Of a stretch of DNA of 64,000 nt, positions 10,786 through 19,324 are shown piece after piece. The DNA is taken from assembly GCA_030433335.1 (NCBI GenBank), contig JAUILL010000004.1:1-64000 (forward strand), read 5' to 3'. The stretch comes from Alphaproteobacteria bacterium. Its GTDB lineage: Bacteria; Pseudomonadota; Alphaproteobacteria; Rhodobacterales; Rhodobacteraceae. Under the pieces are notes generated by a model. It saw only the letters and a list, made by a program, of their open reading frames with translations, was not told the DNA's origin and searched no databases. The number at the start of each line of letters is the position of its first letter. The first letter of the stretch is position 1. The position numbers and the translations under genes are program-made.

Positions 10786-10872
10786 CCCTTCCCGGCCTCC
10801 ACTGGCCGGAAAAAGGGACTAGATAATAGCGTACCCTGGCCGGAATTTCCGGCCGCCGGGAGGTAGCCCCGG
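10786..10872 (+). other. GC-rich hairpins between gltX and gltA
   Basis: Three stem-loops lie in the 145-bp gap. The first pairs TTCCCGGCC (10789-10797) with GGCCGGAA (10804-10811), with one bulged C and an outer CCC/GGG. The second is a perfect dyad GGCCGGAA-t-TTCCGGCC (10838-10854). The third pairs CCGGG (10856-10860) with CCCGG (10868-10872). The first two use the same stem sequence and could also pair with each other. None is followed by a T-run, so they are not standard terminators; they would form part of the gltA leader if transcription starts upstream. Confidence 0.6.
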
Positions 10873-10905
10873 ACCCGTTCCGAGGGCCTTTCAAGAGGAA
10901 TGACG

Positions 10906-12201
10906 ATGGCTGATACTAACAAGACCGCGAAGCTGACGATTGGTGAGAACACCTACGATCTGCCGATCCACTCGCCGAGCGTGGGCCCTGACGTGCTCGA
11001 TATCCGCAAGCTGTACGCTCAGGCAGGTGTCTTTACCTACGACCCGGGTTTCACCTCGACCGCAGCCTGTGACAGCACCATCACCTACATCGACGGCGAC
11101 AAAGGCGAGCTGCTGCACCGCGGTTATCCCATCGACCAGCTGGCCGGAAAATCGCACTACCTCGAGGTCTGCTTCCTGCTGCTCTACGGCTATCTGCCCA
11201 CCGCAGCCGAACTGGAGAAGTTCGAGACCACGATCACCCGTCACACGATGATCCACGAGCAGATGCACAACTTCTTCCGTGGTTTCCGTCGCGACGCGCA
11301 CCCCATGGCAACCATGGTGGGTGTGGTTGGCGCCATGTCGGCGTTCTACCATGACTCGACCGATATCGCGGACCCCCGCCAGCGCGAGATCGCTTCGCAC
11401 CGCCTGATCGCCAAGATGCCCACCATCGCGGCAATGGCGTACAAGTACTCGATCGGTCAGCCCTTCGTGTATCCGCGCAACGATCTGGATTACGCGTCGA
11501 ACTTCCTGCACATGTGCTTTGCCGTGCCTGCAGAAGAGTACCACGTAGACCCGATCCTCGCCCGCGCTATGGACCGCATCTTTACCCTGCACGCGGACCA
11601 CGAGCAGAACGCGTCGACTTCGACCGTGCGTCTGGCGTCGTCCTCGGGTGCGAACCCGTTCGCATGTATCGCGGCTGGCATCGCCTGCCTCTGGGGCCCC
11701 GCACACGGCGGCGCAAACCAGGCATGTCTGGAAATGCTCAAGGAAATCGGCACCCCCGATCGCATCCCCGAGTACATCGCCCGCGCGAAAGACAAGAACG
11801 ATCCGTTCCGTCTGATGGGCTTTGGCCACCGCGTCTACAAGAACTTCGACCCCCGCGCGACCGTGATGAAGCAGTCGGCTGACGAAGTTCTGGAACTGCT
11901 GGGTGTCGAGAACAACCCGATCCTCGCGACCGCCAAGGAACTGGAGCAAGCGGCTCTGGCAGACCCCTACTTCGCAGAGAAGAAGCTGTTCCCGAACGTC
12001 GACTTCTACTCGGGCATCATCCTCGAGGCGATGGGCTTCCCGACCTCGATGTTCACCCCGATCTTCGCGATGTCGCGCACCGTGGGCTGGATTTCGCAGT
12101 GGAAAGAGCAGCTGTCGGATCCGCAGATGAAAATCGGCCGTCCCCGTCAGCTGTACCTCGGCGAAACCTCGCGCGATTACATCGACATCGAAGAGCGCTA
12201 A
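10906..12201 (+). CDS. gltA: citrate synthase
   Basis: Condenses acetyl-CoA and oxaloacetate to citrate, the entry to the TCA cycle. From the ATG at 10906 the product is 431 residues and is the hexameric (type II, NADH-sensitive family) form. Motifs are DEQ-type [16 protein letters not shown], the active-site histidine loop [15 protein letters not shown] and [16 protein letters not shown] second ATG lies two codons upstream at 10900, but the Shine-Dalgarno AGAGGA ends at 10899, directly against it, so 10906 fits spacing better. A bidirectional terminator follows. Confidence 0.96.
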   Translation: MADTNKTAKLTIGENTYDLPIHSPSVGPDVLDIRKLYAQAGVFTYDPGFTSTAACDSTITYIDGDKGELLHRGYPIDQLAGKSHYLEVCFLLLYGYLPTAAELEKFETTITRHTMIHEQMHNFFRGFRRDAHPMATMVGVVGAMSAFYHDSTDIADPRQREIASHRLIAKMPTIAAMAYKYSIGQPFVYPRNDLDYASNFLHMCFAVPAEEYHVDPILARAMDRIFTLHADHEQNASTSTVRLASSSGANPFACIAAGIACLWGPAHGGANQACLEMLKEIGTPDRIPEYIARAKDKNDPFRLMGFGHRVYKNFDPRATVMKQSADEVLELLGVENNPILATAKELEQAALADPYFAEKKLFPNVDFYSGIILEAMGFPTSMFTPIFAMSRTVGWISQWKEQLSDPQMKIGRPRQLYLGETSRDYIDIEER

Positions 12202-12230
12202 TCGCGCTCTTCCCCCCAGACAAAAAGAAA

Positions 12231-12256
12231 GCCGCCCGTTTCGGGGCGGCTTTTTT
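12231..12256. terminator. bidirectional intrinsic terminator between gltA and the RTX gene
   Basis: Stem GCCGCCC (12231-12237) pairs with GGGCGGC (12244-12250), followed by six T on the plus strand. On the minus strand the stem is followed by TTTCTTTTT, so the same hairpin can end both convergent transcripts. Confidence 0.9.
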
Positions 12257-12273
12257 CATGGGCAGCGGATGGA

Positions 12274-14016
12274 TCAAGCGCTGAGGCTCTCCAGACCGAT
12301 GGCCGAGGCCAGATCGTACCCGTCCGGCAGAGCCTGATTGATCTGGGCAAAGGCAACGCCATCCAGATAGATCATCGTGCCCTGTCCATCGTCATCGAGC
12401 ACCGTGGTGACAACAGGGGCCACATCGCCCTCGTACTTGATCATCAGGACGTCTTCGGTTGGCTCGAAAGCACGCAGGGTGATAATCTCGTCGCTATCAG
12501 CCGTTTCGACCAGCACCAAGGCATCCTCTCCGTCGCGGCCGTCGATCGTGTCCCCGCCACCGGCAATAAAAAAATCCTGACCGGGTCCGCCTTTGATCAG
12601 GTCGTTGCCCTCGGTCGAGATTGTGTCCTCGCCGAAGCGCACATCAAGGTAGGTCTCAGAGCCCGACACGACAAAATCAGCATAGGTCAACGTTCCACCG
12701 ACGCCATTGAGCAAGTCGTTCCCGGTTGCCCCAAAGAGCGTGTCATCGCCCTCTCCGCCATCCAAAACGTCAGAGCCGCTCTCGCCTTCGAGATAGTCGT
12801 CACCGGCTTCGCCTAGAGCGATGTCATCGTCAGCGCCGCCAACGAATGTGTCGTTGCCATCGCCAGCGACCATGAGGTCATCGCCGCTCTGCCCATAGAA
12901 GCTTTCATCCTGCTCAGAGCCCATATAGGCGTCATTTTGAGGCGAGCCCCAGACTCGGCCAACGTCCCCCTCTTCAGGAGAGGAGAAGATGCCCGAGACG
13001 ACCACGTGGTCGAGGGTAAAGCTCTCGTCCGCACCCTCAAGGCGCATGACCAAGGTTTCGCCGTCCAGAAGCTCGGCATAGCCGTCTTCGTAATTGATCG
13101 ACAAATCGGGCGTGACATTCGAATTCAGAGTGTATTCGACCATGTCGGTCGACGCGTCAAAATCACCGACAATCGCGGGCTGGTTCGCTTCCAACATGTG
13201 CTCGCGCAGAACCACGAAGGTGTCAGAGCCCTCGCCGCCATAGCCTGTGTCGCCACCGCCCATCAGCAAGCTGTCATCACCCTCATCGCCGTAAAGGATA
13301 TCTGCACTGCTGGCGTCAGCATCGGTGAAATAGGCAATCGCTGCGTTCCAATCAAACGGCCCAGTGCGCAGCTGTTCGTCGTCAAAGAAGGAGCCCTGAT
13401 CGAAGTTCCCGGCACTGACGATGGTGTCATCGCCACCCTCGCCATAGAAGGTATTCTTGAACGAGGTATCGATCAGAACGTCTTCGCCGTCTCCGCCCCA
13501 GAGGGTGTCGCGTCCACCGCCGCCGAGCAGCGTGTCATTCTGTCCATCGCCGTAAAGCGCATCATCGCCGCCAGCACCGTACAGCAGGTCATCGGCGCGC
13601 CCACCAGCGACAAGGTCATCGCCTTGCCCACCGTTGACGCTGTCCTCCCATTCCTCGCCAGCGAGCATATCATCGCCACTTCCGCCAAGAAGCAGATCGC
13701 CCCCTTTGCCACCCACGAGGCTATCGTTGCCGTCACCGCCTCTGAGTTCATCCGAAGCATCGGTCCCGGAGAGGTACTCATCCAGAGATACAGACACGGT
13801 GTCCTCTCCCTCGGTCAGGTCCTCTTCTTCGGTCTGGTCTTCGTTGTCGGTCTGATCTTCACCATCGGACGTGTCGGTCTCAGTTTCGACGTCGGGCGCT
13901 TCTGCTTGCACCTGATCGTCTGAATCGTCGTCTGAATCGCTATCCACATCGTCATCAATGAATGCCGCATAGGCGCCATAGCTCGCCAGTAGCGAGAAGA
14001 GCATAATTCCAATCAT
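12274..14016 (-). CDS. RTX-type calcium-binding repeat protein with N-terminal membrane segment
   Basis: The 580-residue product starts with a short hydrophobic segment (residues 1-20, MIGIMLFSLLASYGAYAAF), then an acidic stretch to about residue 85 rich in D, E and T. Two blocks of GGxGxDxLx nonapeptide repeats (about 88-175 and 365-450) form a calcium-binding beta-roll, with related single repeats elsewhere. Such repeats usually mark proteins exported by type I secretion, but here the hydrophobic N-terminus suggests a membrane-tethered or Sec-handled form. No enzymatic domain is visible. The C-terminal 50 residues (LMIKYEGDVAP..., ending LESLSA) could be a type I signal. No dedicated exporter is adjacent. 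The substrate or partner is unknown. Confidence 0.8.
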   Translation of the reverse strand: MIGIMLFSLLASYGAYAAFIDDDVDSDSDDDSDDQVQAEAPDVETETDTSDGEDQTDNEDQTEEEDLTEGEDTVSVSLDEYLSGTDASDELRGGDGNDSLVGGKGGDLLLGGSGDDMLAGEEWEDSVNGGQGDDLVAGGRADDLLYGAGGDDALYGDGQNDTLLGGGGRDTLWGGDGEDVLIDTSFKNTFYGEGGDDTIVSAGNFDQGSFFDDEQLRTGPFDWNAAIAYFTDADASSADILYGDEGDDSLLMGGGDTGYGGEGSDTFVVLREHMLEANQPAIVGDFDASTDMVEYTLNSNVTPDLSINYEDGYAELLDGETLVMRLEGADESFTLDHVVVSGIFSSPEEGDVGRVWGSPQNDAYMGSEQDESFYGQSGDDLMVAGDGNDTFVGGADDDIALGEAGDDYLEGESGSDVLDGGEGDDTLFGATGNDLLNGVGGTLTYADFVVSGSETYLDVRFGEDTISTEGNDLIKGGPGQDFFIAGGGDTIDGRDGEDALVLVETADSDEIITLRAFEPTEDVLMIKYEGDVAPVVTTVLDDDGQGTMIYLDGVAFAQINQALPDGYDLASAIGLESLSA

Positions 14017-14281
14017 TACTTCGCACCAAAATCTTGAGCGCCTTAAACCGACGCTTTCACTTCAAAAGACGGGGAAAATCCCGCCTGACCCGGCTCAAGA
14101 TTTTGGCAACTTTGTGGCAAATGCAAGTGAGATTTTCATATTGCCTTGCAATTTTGGAACGAGGAAGGAAAGGAAAATCCTCTTAGATCATTGATTTTAA
14201 ATGAATTAACCAATTATAGAAATGTAGCCTGAGTAAAATTGTACTCCACTCAGGCTTCCATTCATTATTTCCGTATTCAGG
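14017..14281. other. AT-rich intergenic region with one hairpin
   Basis: These 265 bp are distinctly AT-rich against the surrounding genes and hold no convincing ORF. A 9-bp dyad, AGCCTGAGT (14226-14234) with ACTCAGGCT (14248-14256), follows the stop of the enoyl-CoA hydratase gene on the minus strand. It may be its terminator, although no clear T-run follows. The promoter of the RTX gene should lie near 14017-14150, but I cannot assign it. Confidence 0.5.
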
Positions 14282-15058
14282 TCAACGCCCCTCATAAGAG
14301 GCCGGTCGTTTCTCGAGAAAGGCTAATACGCCTTCTTTGAAATCACGGGTTCCGCCGCAGGTGCCTTGGAGTTGGGCTTCGAGCAGGAGCTGCTGTTCCA
14401 GATTATTGTCCCAGCTGCCGCGGAGCGAGGCTTTGATGTGCTGATAGGCGATGGACGGACCACTGGCCAGTTTTGCCGCGCGGGCGCGCCAGTGGGCGTC
14501 GAAATCGGCGTCGGGGATAGCCTCCCAGATCATGCCCCAGTCATCGGCTTGGCGGGCGGTGATCGGCTCGGCGAACAGGGCCGCGCCCATGGCTTTGGCC
14601 GCACCCATCTGGCGGGGCAACCAGTAGGTGCCGCCCGCGTCGGGGATCAGACCGATACGGGCAAAGGCCTGCAGGAACACAGCGCTTTCGGTGGCGATTA
14701 CCACGTCCGCGGCGAGCGCGAGGTTGGCCCCTGCCCCAGCAGCCGTGCCGTTCACAGCGCAGATGGTCGGGACGGGGCAGTCATAGATAGCCTGCAGCAT
14801 CGGCACGTATTCGTCGCGCAGCACACGCTCCAGGTCCAGGGCGTTCAGGTTGCCCGCGTCGGACAGGTCCTGCCCCGAGCAAAAGGCCTTGCCCGCGCCT
14901 GTCATGACCAGAACGCGCGCATTCTTGCCCGCGTCCTTGACCGCTTCGAGGATCTCGGCGCGCATCTGCGAGGACAGCGCGTTCATCACGTCCGGACGGT
15001 TCAGGGTCAGGACCGCGATGTTGTCCGCAATCTCGTAACGGATGGTCTGGAATTGCAT
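14282..15058 (-). CDS. enoyl-CoA hydratase/isomerase family protein, PaaG-like
   Basis: Crotonase-fold enzyme of 258 residues. The oxyanion-hole sequences are FCSGQDLS (about residue 60) and NGTAAGAGANLALAADV, and the GLIPDAGGTYWLPR loop with its Asp matches PaaG, the ring-epoxide isomerase of phenylacetate breakdown, more closely than general fatty-acid hydratases. No other paa gene is in the window, so a role in phenylacetate use is only inferred. The start at 15058 (MQFQTIRYE) has a GGAGG Shine-Dalgarno; the longer frame to 15091 adds 11 residues without support. It follows ccmH on the same strand after about 70 bp. Confidence 0.85.
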   Translation of the reverse strand: MQFQTIRYEIADNIAVLTLNRPDVMNALSSQMRAEILEAVKDAGKNARVLVMTGAGKAFCSGQDLSDAGNLNALDLERVLRDEYVPMLQAIYDCPVPTICAVNGTAAGAGANLALAADVVIATESAVFLQAFARIGLIPDAGGTYWLPRQMGAAKAMGAALFAEPITARQADDWGMIWEAIPDADFDAHWRARAAKLASGPSIAYQHIKASLRGSWDNNLEQQLLLEAQLQGTCGGTRDFKEGVLAFLEKRPASYEGR

Positions 15059-15128
15059 GAAAGGCCTCCTCTGCTCTCTGGCCCGCATCAAAGCGGAAAG
15101 CCCGAGAGCAGAAAAGAAAAACCCAGCG

Positions 15129-15587
15129 TCAGTCCTTGAGGATTTCGCTCAGGCGCGCTTCTTCGTCCGCGCTCAGGCGGTCTTCGGTCGCGGGTTTGGC
15201 TGTGGCGCGGCCGCGCAGGTAAAAGAAGGCAAGGATCAGGGCGATGACCGCCATGAGCGGACCCGCCAGCCACAGCACGATATTCGAGCCGCGCGTCGTC
15301 GGGTTCAGCAGGACATATTCGCCATAGCGGTCGACCACGTAATCCACGACCTCTTCGTTCGTGTCCCCTTCGAGCAGGCGTTCACGGACCAAGAGGCGCA
15401 GGTCGCGGGCCAGTTCGGCGTTCGATTCGTCGATGCTTTCGTTGCGGCAAACCAAACATCGCAGACCGGCCGAGATGTCCCGCGCCCGCTGTTCCATCGC
15501 GGGATCGGGCAGCACTTCGTCCGGTTGGACGGCGTAGGCAAAGGGCGCCGACAGGATGAGCGCCAAGGCAAGGATCAGGCGTTTCAT
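15129..15587 (-). CDS. ccmH: cytochrome c-type biogenesis protein CcmH
   Basis: Reduces and holds the CXXCH haem motif of apocytochrome c for haem attachment in the periplasm. The 152-residue product has a signal segment (1-19), the LRCLVC motif with Cys44 and Cys47, and a C-terminal membrane helix (about 103-125, NIVLWLAGPLMAVIALILAFF). It lacks the CcmI TPR domain, which should be encoded elsewhere. Its ATG overlaps the ccmF stop (ATGA, 15587-15584), showing coupling. This corresponds to Ccl2/CycL of Rhodobacter capsulatus. Confidence 0.95.
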   Translation of the reverse strand: MKRLILALALILSAPFAYAVQPDEVLPDPAMEQRARDISAGLRCLVCRNESIDESNAELARDLRLLVRERLLEGDTNEEVVDYVVDRYGEYVLLNPTTRGSNIVLWLAGPLMAVIALILAFFYLRGRATAKPATEDRLSADEEARLSEILKD

Positions 15588-17551
15588 TCTGCGGGCACTC
15601 CTTGGGTGGGCGCTTTGCGGGCGCCAGCGGCAACGCGGTAACGGCGGTCCGACAGGCTGAGCACACCGCCCACTGCCATGATGATCGAGCCGAGCCAGAT
15701 CCAGTTCGCCAGCGGCTTGATATAGGTGCGCACGGCCCAACCGCCGTCGGACTGCGGATCGCCGATCACGACATAGACGTCGCGCAGCAGACCACCGTCG
15801 ATGGCCGCTTCGGTCGTGGGCATCTTCGCCACAGGATAGATGCGCTTTTCAGGGTGGAGGGTCGAGATCACATTGCCGTTCTTGGACAGGGTGAAATCGC
15901 CCATGGTCGAGATGTAGTTCGGGCCTTTGACCTCTTCGACGCTGTTCAGAACCAGCGTGTAGGCGCCGACGTCAAAGGGCTCGCCCGTCTGAACGGTACG
16001 AATGTCCTCTTGCTGCCACGCCATCAGACCCGAGATGCCGATAAAGGTAATGCCGAGGCCTGCATGGGCGACCGCTTTGCCCCAGTCTGCACGGGGCATA
16101 CGGGTCAGACGGCCAAGGCGATTGTCGCCGCGGCCGGTACGGCTCCACAGATCAATCGCGGCGCCGGCGACCATCCATGTCCCCAGCAGCAGGCCAATGG
16201 GACCAAGAGCGGTTTTGCCGGTTTGCAGCGCGTAGGCCAGAGCAGCGATCGCCACGGCCAGCACCAGTGCGGGCACCAGATGGCGACCAACGCGGCCCAG
16301 ATTGCCGCGTTTCCACGGCAGCATGGACCCGAGCGGCAGGATCAGACCCAAGACCACCATGAAGGGCGTGAAGGCCATGTTAAAAAACGGTGCCCCGACC
16401 GACAGTTTGCGGTCAAAGAACATCTCGGCCACCAGCGGCCAGATAGTGCCGATGAACACCACAAACGCCGCCACAGCGAGCAAGATGTTGTTGGCTACCA
16501 GCGCGCTTTCGCGGCTGACCATGCCAAAGACGCCCTTCGCCTCCATCACATTGGCGCGGGCGGCGAACAGGGTCAGCGCACCGCCCATGAAGAACGCGAG
16601 GATGAACAGGATGAAGACACCGCGCTCGGGGTCATTGGCGAATGCATGGACCGAGGTCAGCACACCCGAGCGAACGATGAAAGTGCCGATCAACGAGAAG
16701 CCGAAGGCGAGGATGGCCAGCAGGATGGTCCAGCTTTTCAGAGCTTCGCGCTTTTCCACCACGATGGCCGAATGCAGGAGCGCTGCGCCGATGAGCCACG
16801 GCATGAAGCTGGCGTTTTCCACGGGATCCCAGAACCAGAAACCGCCCCAACCCAGCTCGTAATAGGCCCACCAAGAGCCCAGCGCGATGCCGATGGTCAG
16901 GAAGACCCAAGCGGCCAAAGTCCAAGGACGCACCCAGCGGGCCCACGCGGCGTCCACGCGCCCTTCGATCAACGCGGCGACGGCAAAGCTGAAGGCCATG
17001 CTCAGCCCAACATAGCCCAGATACAGGAACGGCGGGTGGAAGGCCAAACCGGGGTCCTGAAGAAGCGGGTTCAGGTCCTGCCCGTCAAAGGGCGGGACCG
17101 CGAGGCGCAGGAAGGGGTTCGAGGTAAAGATGATAAAGGCGAAGAACGCCACAGAGATCGCCGACTGCACGGCCAGCACGCGGGCCTTGAGCGTCGGCGG
17201 CAACTGCCCGCCAAACCATGCAGCACAGGCGCCGAACAAGGTCAGGATCAGCACCCAAAGTAGCATCGACCCCTCGTGGTTGCCCCAGACGCCGCTGATT
17301 TTATACAGCATCGGCTTGGCCGAATGGCTGTTCAGCACCACAAGGCGCAGGCTGAAATCCGAGGTCACGAAGGCATGGGTAAGTGCCGCAAAAGACGCAG
17401 CCGTCAGCAGAAATTGCGCAACGGCGGCGGGTTCAGCCACGGCCATCCAGCCGTGCCAGCGTTTATGGGCGCCAATCAGCGGAACGATTGCCTGAACGAT
17501 GGCAACCAGAAAGGCGAGGATAAGGGCGAAGTGTCCGAGCTCTGTAATCAT
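15584..17551 (-). CDS. ccmF: cytochrome c haem lyase subunit CcmF
   Basis: Integral membrane component of the haem ligation complex that takes haem from CcmE and attaches it to apocytochrome c with CcmH. The 655-residue protein has many membrane segments and the tryptophan-rich WWD signature GWGGFWFWDPVENASFMPW at about residues 227-245, plus the GVWGNHEGSMLLW loop near residue 90. Length is normal. The gene upstream in this strand run is the GTA-type holin (start of ccmF 58 bp beyond the holin stop), not ccmE as in many gammaproteobacterial operons. Confidence 0.96.
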   Translation of the reverse strand: MITELGHFALILAFLVAIVQAIVPLIGAHKRWHGWMAVAEPAAVAQFLLTAASFAALTHAFVTSDFSLRLVVLNSHSAKPMLYKISGVWGNHEGSMLLWVLILTLFGACAAWFGGQLPPTLKARVLAVQSAISVAFFAFIIFTSNPFLRLAVPPFDGQDLNPLLQDPGLAFHPPFLYLGYVGLSMAFSFAVAALIEGRVDAAWARWVRPWTLAAWVFLTIGIALGSWWAYYELGWGGFWFWDPVENASFMPWLIGAALLHSAIVVEKREALKSWTILLAILAFGFSLIGTFIVRSGVLTSVHAFANDPERGVFILFILAFFMGGALTLFAARANVMEAKGVFGMVSRESALVANNILLAVAAFVVFIGTIWPLVAEMFFDRKLSVGAPFFNMAFTPFMVVLGLILPLGSMLPWKRGNLGRVGRHLVPALVLAVAIAALAYALQTGKTALGPIGLLLGTWMVAGAAIDLWSRTGRGDNRLGRLTRMPRADWGKAVAHAGLGITFIGISGLMAWQQEDIRTVQTGEPFDVGAYTLVLNSVEEVKGPNYISTMGDFTLSKNGNVISTLHPEKRIYPVAKMPTTEAAIDGGLLRDVYVVIGDPQSDGGWAVRTYIKPLANWIWLGSIIMAVGGVLSLSDRRYRVAAGARKAPTQGVPAE

Positions 17552-17609
17552 GCGCGGATATTAGGCATTTGAAGTCTCGGGGCCAATCACAATCAGCCCC
17601 GACTTAGGT

Positions 17610-18137
17610 TCACTTTGTCGCGGGCCCGTGATCTGCCAGAGTGCGCCATTCCGCGAGCGCCGGATTGTCCGATTTGGCCGCACTTTCGATCGCTTGGATT
17701 TGCTGGACGACCTGAGGGACACGGGCTGCGCTGTTCATCATATCACGCTGAAACGACTGGGTTTTCGCTTGATGCCGCGCGCCAAAGTAGAAGCTGACCA
17801 CAACGCCCATCAGCCACCAGAGCGGCTCCGGGATCAGCGCCAGCCCCTGCATTCGCGCCGCGAACCAAACGGGATCGTGCATCGCCATGCCGAACAGCCC
17901 CAGCACCGACAACGCCAGCATGGGGCGCGGCAGGCGGTTCAGTCCATCGACAAACCCGTCAAACCAGCTCTGACGCGGTCGCGCGTATTCGGCAGCCAGT
18001 TGTTCAAGCGCAGCGGACTGCATTTGCACCGCTCTCTGGCCCGAGGCCTCTGCGTTCTCTCGCCAAACGTGGGCGGTGTCGGCGATCACGTTGCGGCCTC
18101 CGAACAGAAGGTCCATCGCTTTCCACATCACCCCCAT
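17610..18137 (-). CDS. holin of the 3TM gene-transfer-release type
   Basis: A 175-residue protein matching the 'holin of 3TMs, for gene-transfer release' family: an amphipathic N-terminus (MWKAMDLLFGGRNVIADTA), a short helical region, two clear hydrophobic segments (about residues 72-92, PMLALSVLGLFGMAM, and 100-122, PEPLWWLMGVVVSFYFGARH) and a polar C-terminus. In R. capsulatus a holin of this family, with an endolysin, lyses the producer cell to release GTA particles. It overlaps the endolysin by 10 bp if the ATG at 18137 is used; an in-frame ATG at 18128 would give a TGATG junction instead. I found no GTA capsid genes in the window. Confidence 0.82.
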   Translation of the reverse strand: MGVMWKAMDLLFGGRNVIADTAHVWRENAEASGQRAVQMQSAALEQLAAEYARPRQSWFDGFVDGLNRLPRPMLALSVLGLFGMAMHDPVWFAARMQGLALIPEPLWWLMGVVVSFYFGARHQAKTQSFQRDMMNSAARVPQVVQQIQAIESAAKSDNPALAEWRTLADHGPATK

Positions 18138-18739
18138 GAGGCCACCCGCGCGGCGTGGTCCGCGTCCGTCAGGTGGTAGCGGGGCGAGATGAACTCCTCG
18201 GCGCGGGCGATCCAGCCGCCTTTTCCCCCGTCGCGGCGGCGGGCGTATTTGCGGCTGGCCGGGCGTTGGTCTGCGAGGCGGTAATAGTAGTTGCGGCGGG
18301 CGATTCCGTATGCGTCACGCAGGTGGCTGGCGGAGACTGCCGCTGCCGCGTGGCAGGCCGCGACTGTGATCGGGCCAATGACGCCGTCGGCCTGCAGGCC
18401 GTGGCCCATCTGGGTCAGCAGACGTTGCAGAACCTTGATCGCGTTGGCCCCTGCATTGACGTACATGTCGAACACGGTGTCATGCAGCACGTCCGGCAAC
18501 TGGTCGATGCGCGGTTTCAGATAGTAGTGATCGAGGAAAATCTGCACGGCCTGATCGCAGGTCAGCGCTCGCACATCGGCTGTATCCACGCGCCCATCTC
18601 CGGTCAGGTCGAGCCCCAGCCGCTGCATCGTCCCGATGGTCACGCCGTGATTGGTCGCGCCGCCCGGATCGTCGGGATCATTCACATAGCCGCCTTCGCG
18701 CGCGACGATGTCCCAAGCCATTTTCGTAATTTTGTCCAT
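18128..18739 (-). CDS. GH108 family endolysin (N-acetylmuramidase), GTA-release type
   Basis: A 203-residue peptidoglycan hydrolase. The N-terminal glycoside hydrolase family 108 domain has the catalytic Glu15 in AREGGYVNDPDDPGGATNHG, and the C-terminal part (about 95-190) is the predicted peptidoglycan-binding segment with NAGANAIKVLQRLL and ADGVIGPIT. There is no signal peptide, as expected for an enzyme that needs the neighbouring holin to reach the wall. The pair is placed between ccmE and ccmF. A hairpin covers the purine-rich stretch directly before the start, so expression from the ccm transcript may be held down. No prophage structural genes are nearby, which favours a GTA lysis role over a phage remnant. 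Confidence 0.88.
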   Translation of the reverse strand: MDKITKMAWDIVAREGGYVNDPDDPGGATNHGVTIGTMQRLGLDLTGDGRVDTADVRALTCDQAVQIFLDHYYLKPRIDQLPDVLHDTVFDMYVNAGANAIKVLQRLLTQMGHGLQADGVIGPITVAACHAAAAVSASHLRDAYGIARRNYYYRLADQRPASRKYARRRDGGKGGWIARAEEFISPRYHLTDADHAARVASWG

Positions 18740-18744
18740 TCGAA

Positions 18745-18766
18745 CCCCCGAATGCTGTTTCGGGGG
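18745..18766 (-). promoter_or_regulatory. hairpin covering the endolysin translation start region
   Basis: On the minus strand CCCCCGAA pairs with TTCGGGGG (8 bp, 6-nt loop) and ends 5 nt before the endolysin ATG. The G-run of the second arm is the only purine-rich sequence available as a Shine-Dalgarno, so the folded RNA should translate poorly. There is no T-run, so it is not a standard terminator. Confidence 0.6.
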
Positions 18767-18786
18767 CCAAGGATTATGAACAGCCG

Positions 18787-19245
18787 TTAACTGCTGGTGT
18801 CTTCACCGTCCGGATCACGGTAAACGCCCTGCTCTTTCAAGGCATCCGTGACCTCTTTGGGCATGTAGCTTTCGTCGTGCTTGGCGAGGATTTCAGAGGC
18901 CTCAAACACGCCGTTGATGTAACGGCCCGTGCCGACCATGCCTTGGTTCTCGCCGAACAGATCGGGCAGAACGCCAGTGTAGACAACGGGAACCGTCGCG
19001 CCGCCATCGGTCACGGCAAAGCTGATGGTCTCGCCCTCGCCGCGCTTCAGGCTGCCCTCTTCGACCAGACCGCCGATGCGGAAGGTTTCGTTGGGCGCAG
19101 GCGGCTCGGCCACGATCTGGCTCGGCGCGCGGAAGAAGTTGATGCCGTCGCGCATCGCATAGCCGATCAGGCCGGTGGACACGACGAGTGCCACGACCGC
19201 AACTGCGATCACTTGAATGCGACGTGTCTTTTTCAGCGACTTCAT
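18787..19245 (-). CDS. ccmE: haem chaperone CcmE
   Basis: Periplasmic membrane-anchored chaperone that binds haem covalently and passes it to CcmF/CcmH. The 152-residue protein has one N-terminal membrane helix (about 9-30), an OB-fold domain and the haem-binding His123 with Tyr127 in LAKHDESYMP. A strong GGAGGAGG Shine-Dalgarno precedes the start. It corresponds to CycJ, which in R. capsulatus is also linked to argC. The 79-bp gap to argC has a GCGCCGC...GCGGCGC stem (19289-19317) without a T-run. Confidence 0.96.
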   Translation of the reverse strand: MKSLKKTRRIQVIAVAVVALVVSTGLIGYAMRDGINFFRAPSQIVAEPPAPNETFRIGGLVEEGSLKRGEGETISFAVTDGGATVPVVYTGVLPDLFGENQGMVGTGRYINGVFEASEILAKHDESYMPKEVTDALKEQGVYRDPDGEDTSS

Positions 19246-19324
19246 CCGAACCTCCTCCGAATATTCGTGTTTCGAAATATATGCGGAAGCGCCGCAAGGT
19301 CCAAGCCCCTGCGGCGCGATGTCA

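Noticed and set aside
13470-13780. Direct repeats that might be taken for a CRISPR or tandem array
   Set aside because: They are codons of RTX nonapeptides, with irregular spacing and no constant repeat or unique spacers.
12937-13923. Long plus-strand ORF opposite the RTX gene
   Set aside because: It mirrors the repeat codons of the real gene on the other strand; the product has no recognisable domain and the GGxGxDxLx pattern is unambiguous on the minus strand.
14226-14256. AGCCTGAGT/ACTCAGGCT hairpin as a firm terminator
   Set aside because: The stem is good but there is no T-run on either side; it is mentioned only in the entry for the intergenic region.
17610-18739. Prophage remnant
   Set aside because: Only the holin and endolysin are present, within conserved core genes, without integrase, attachment repeats or structural genes; a GTA lysis pair explains them better.
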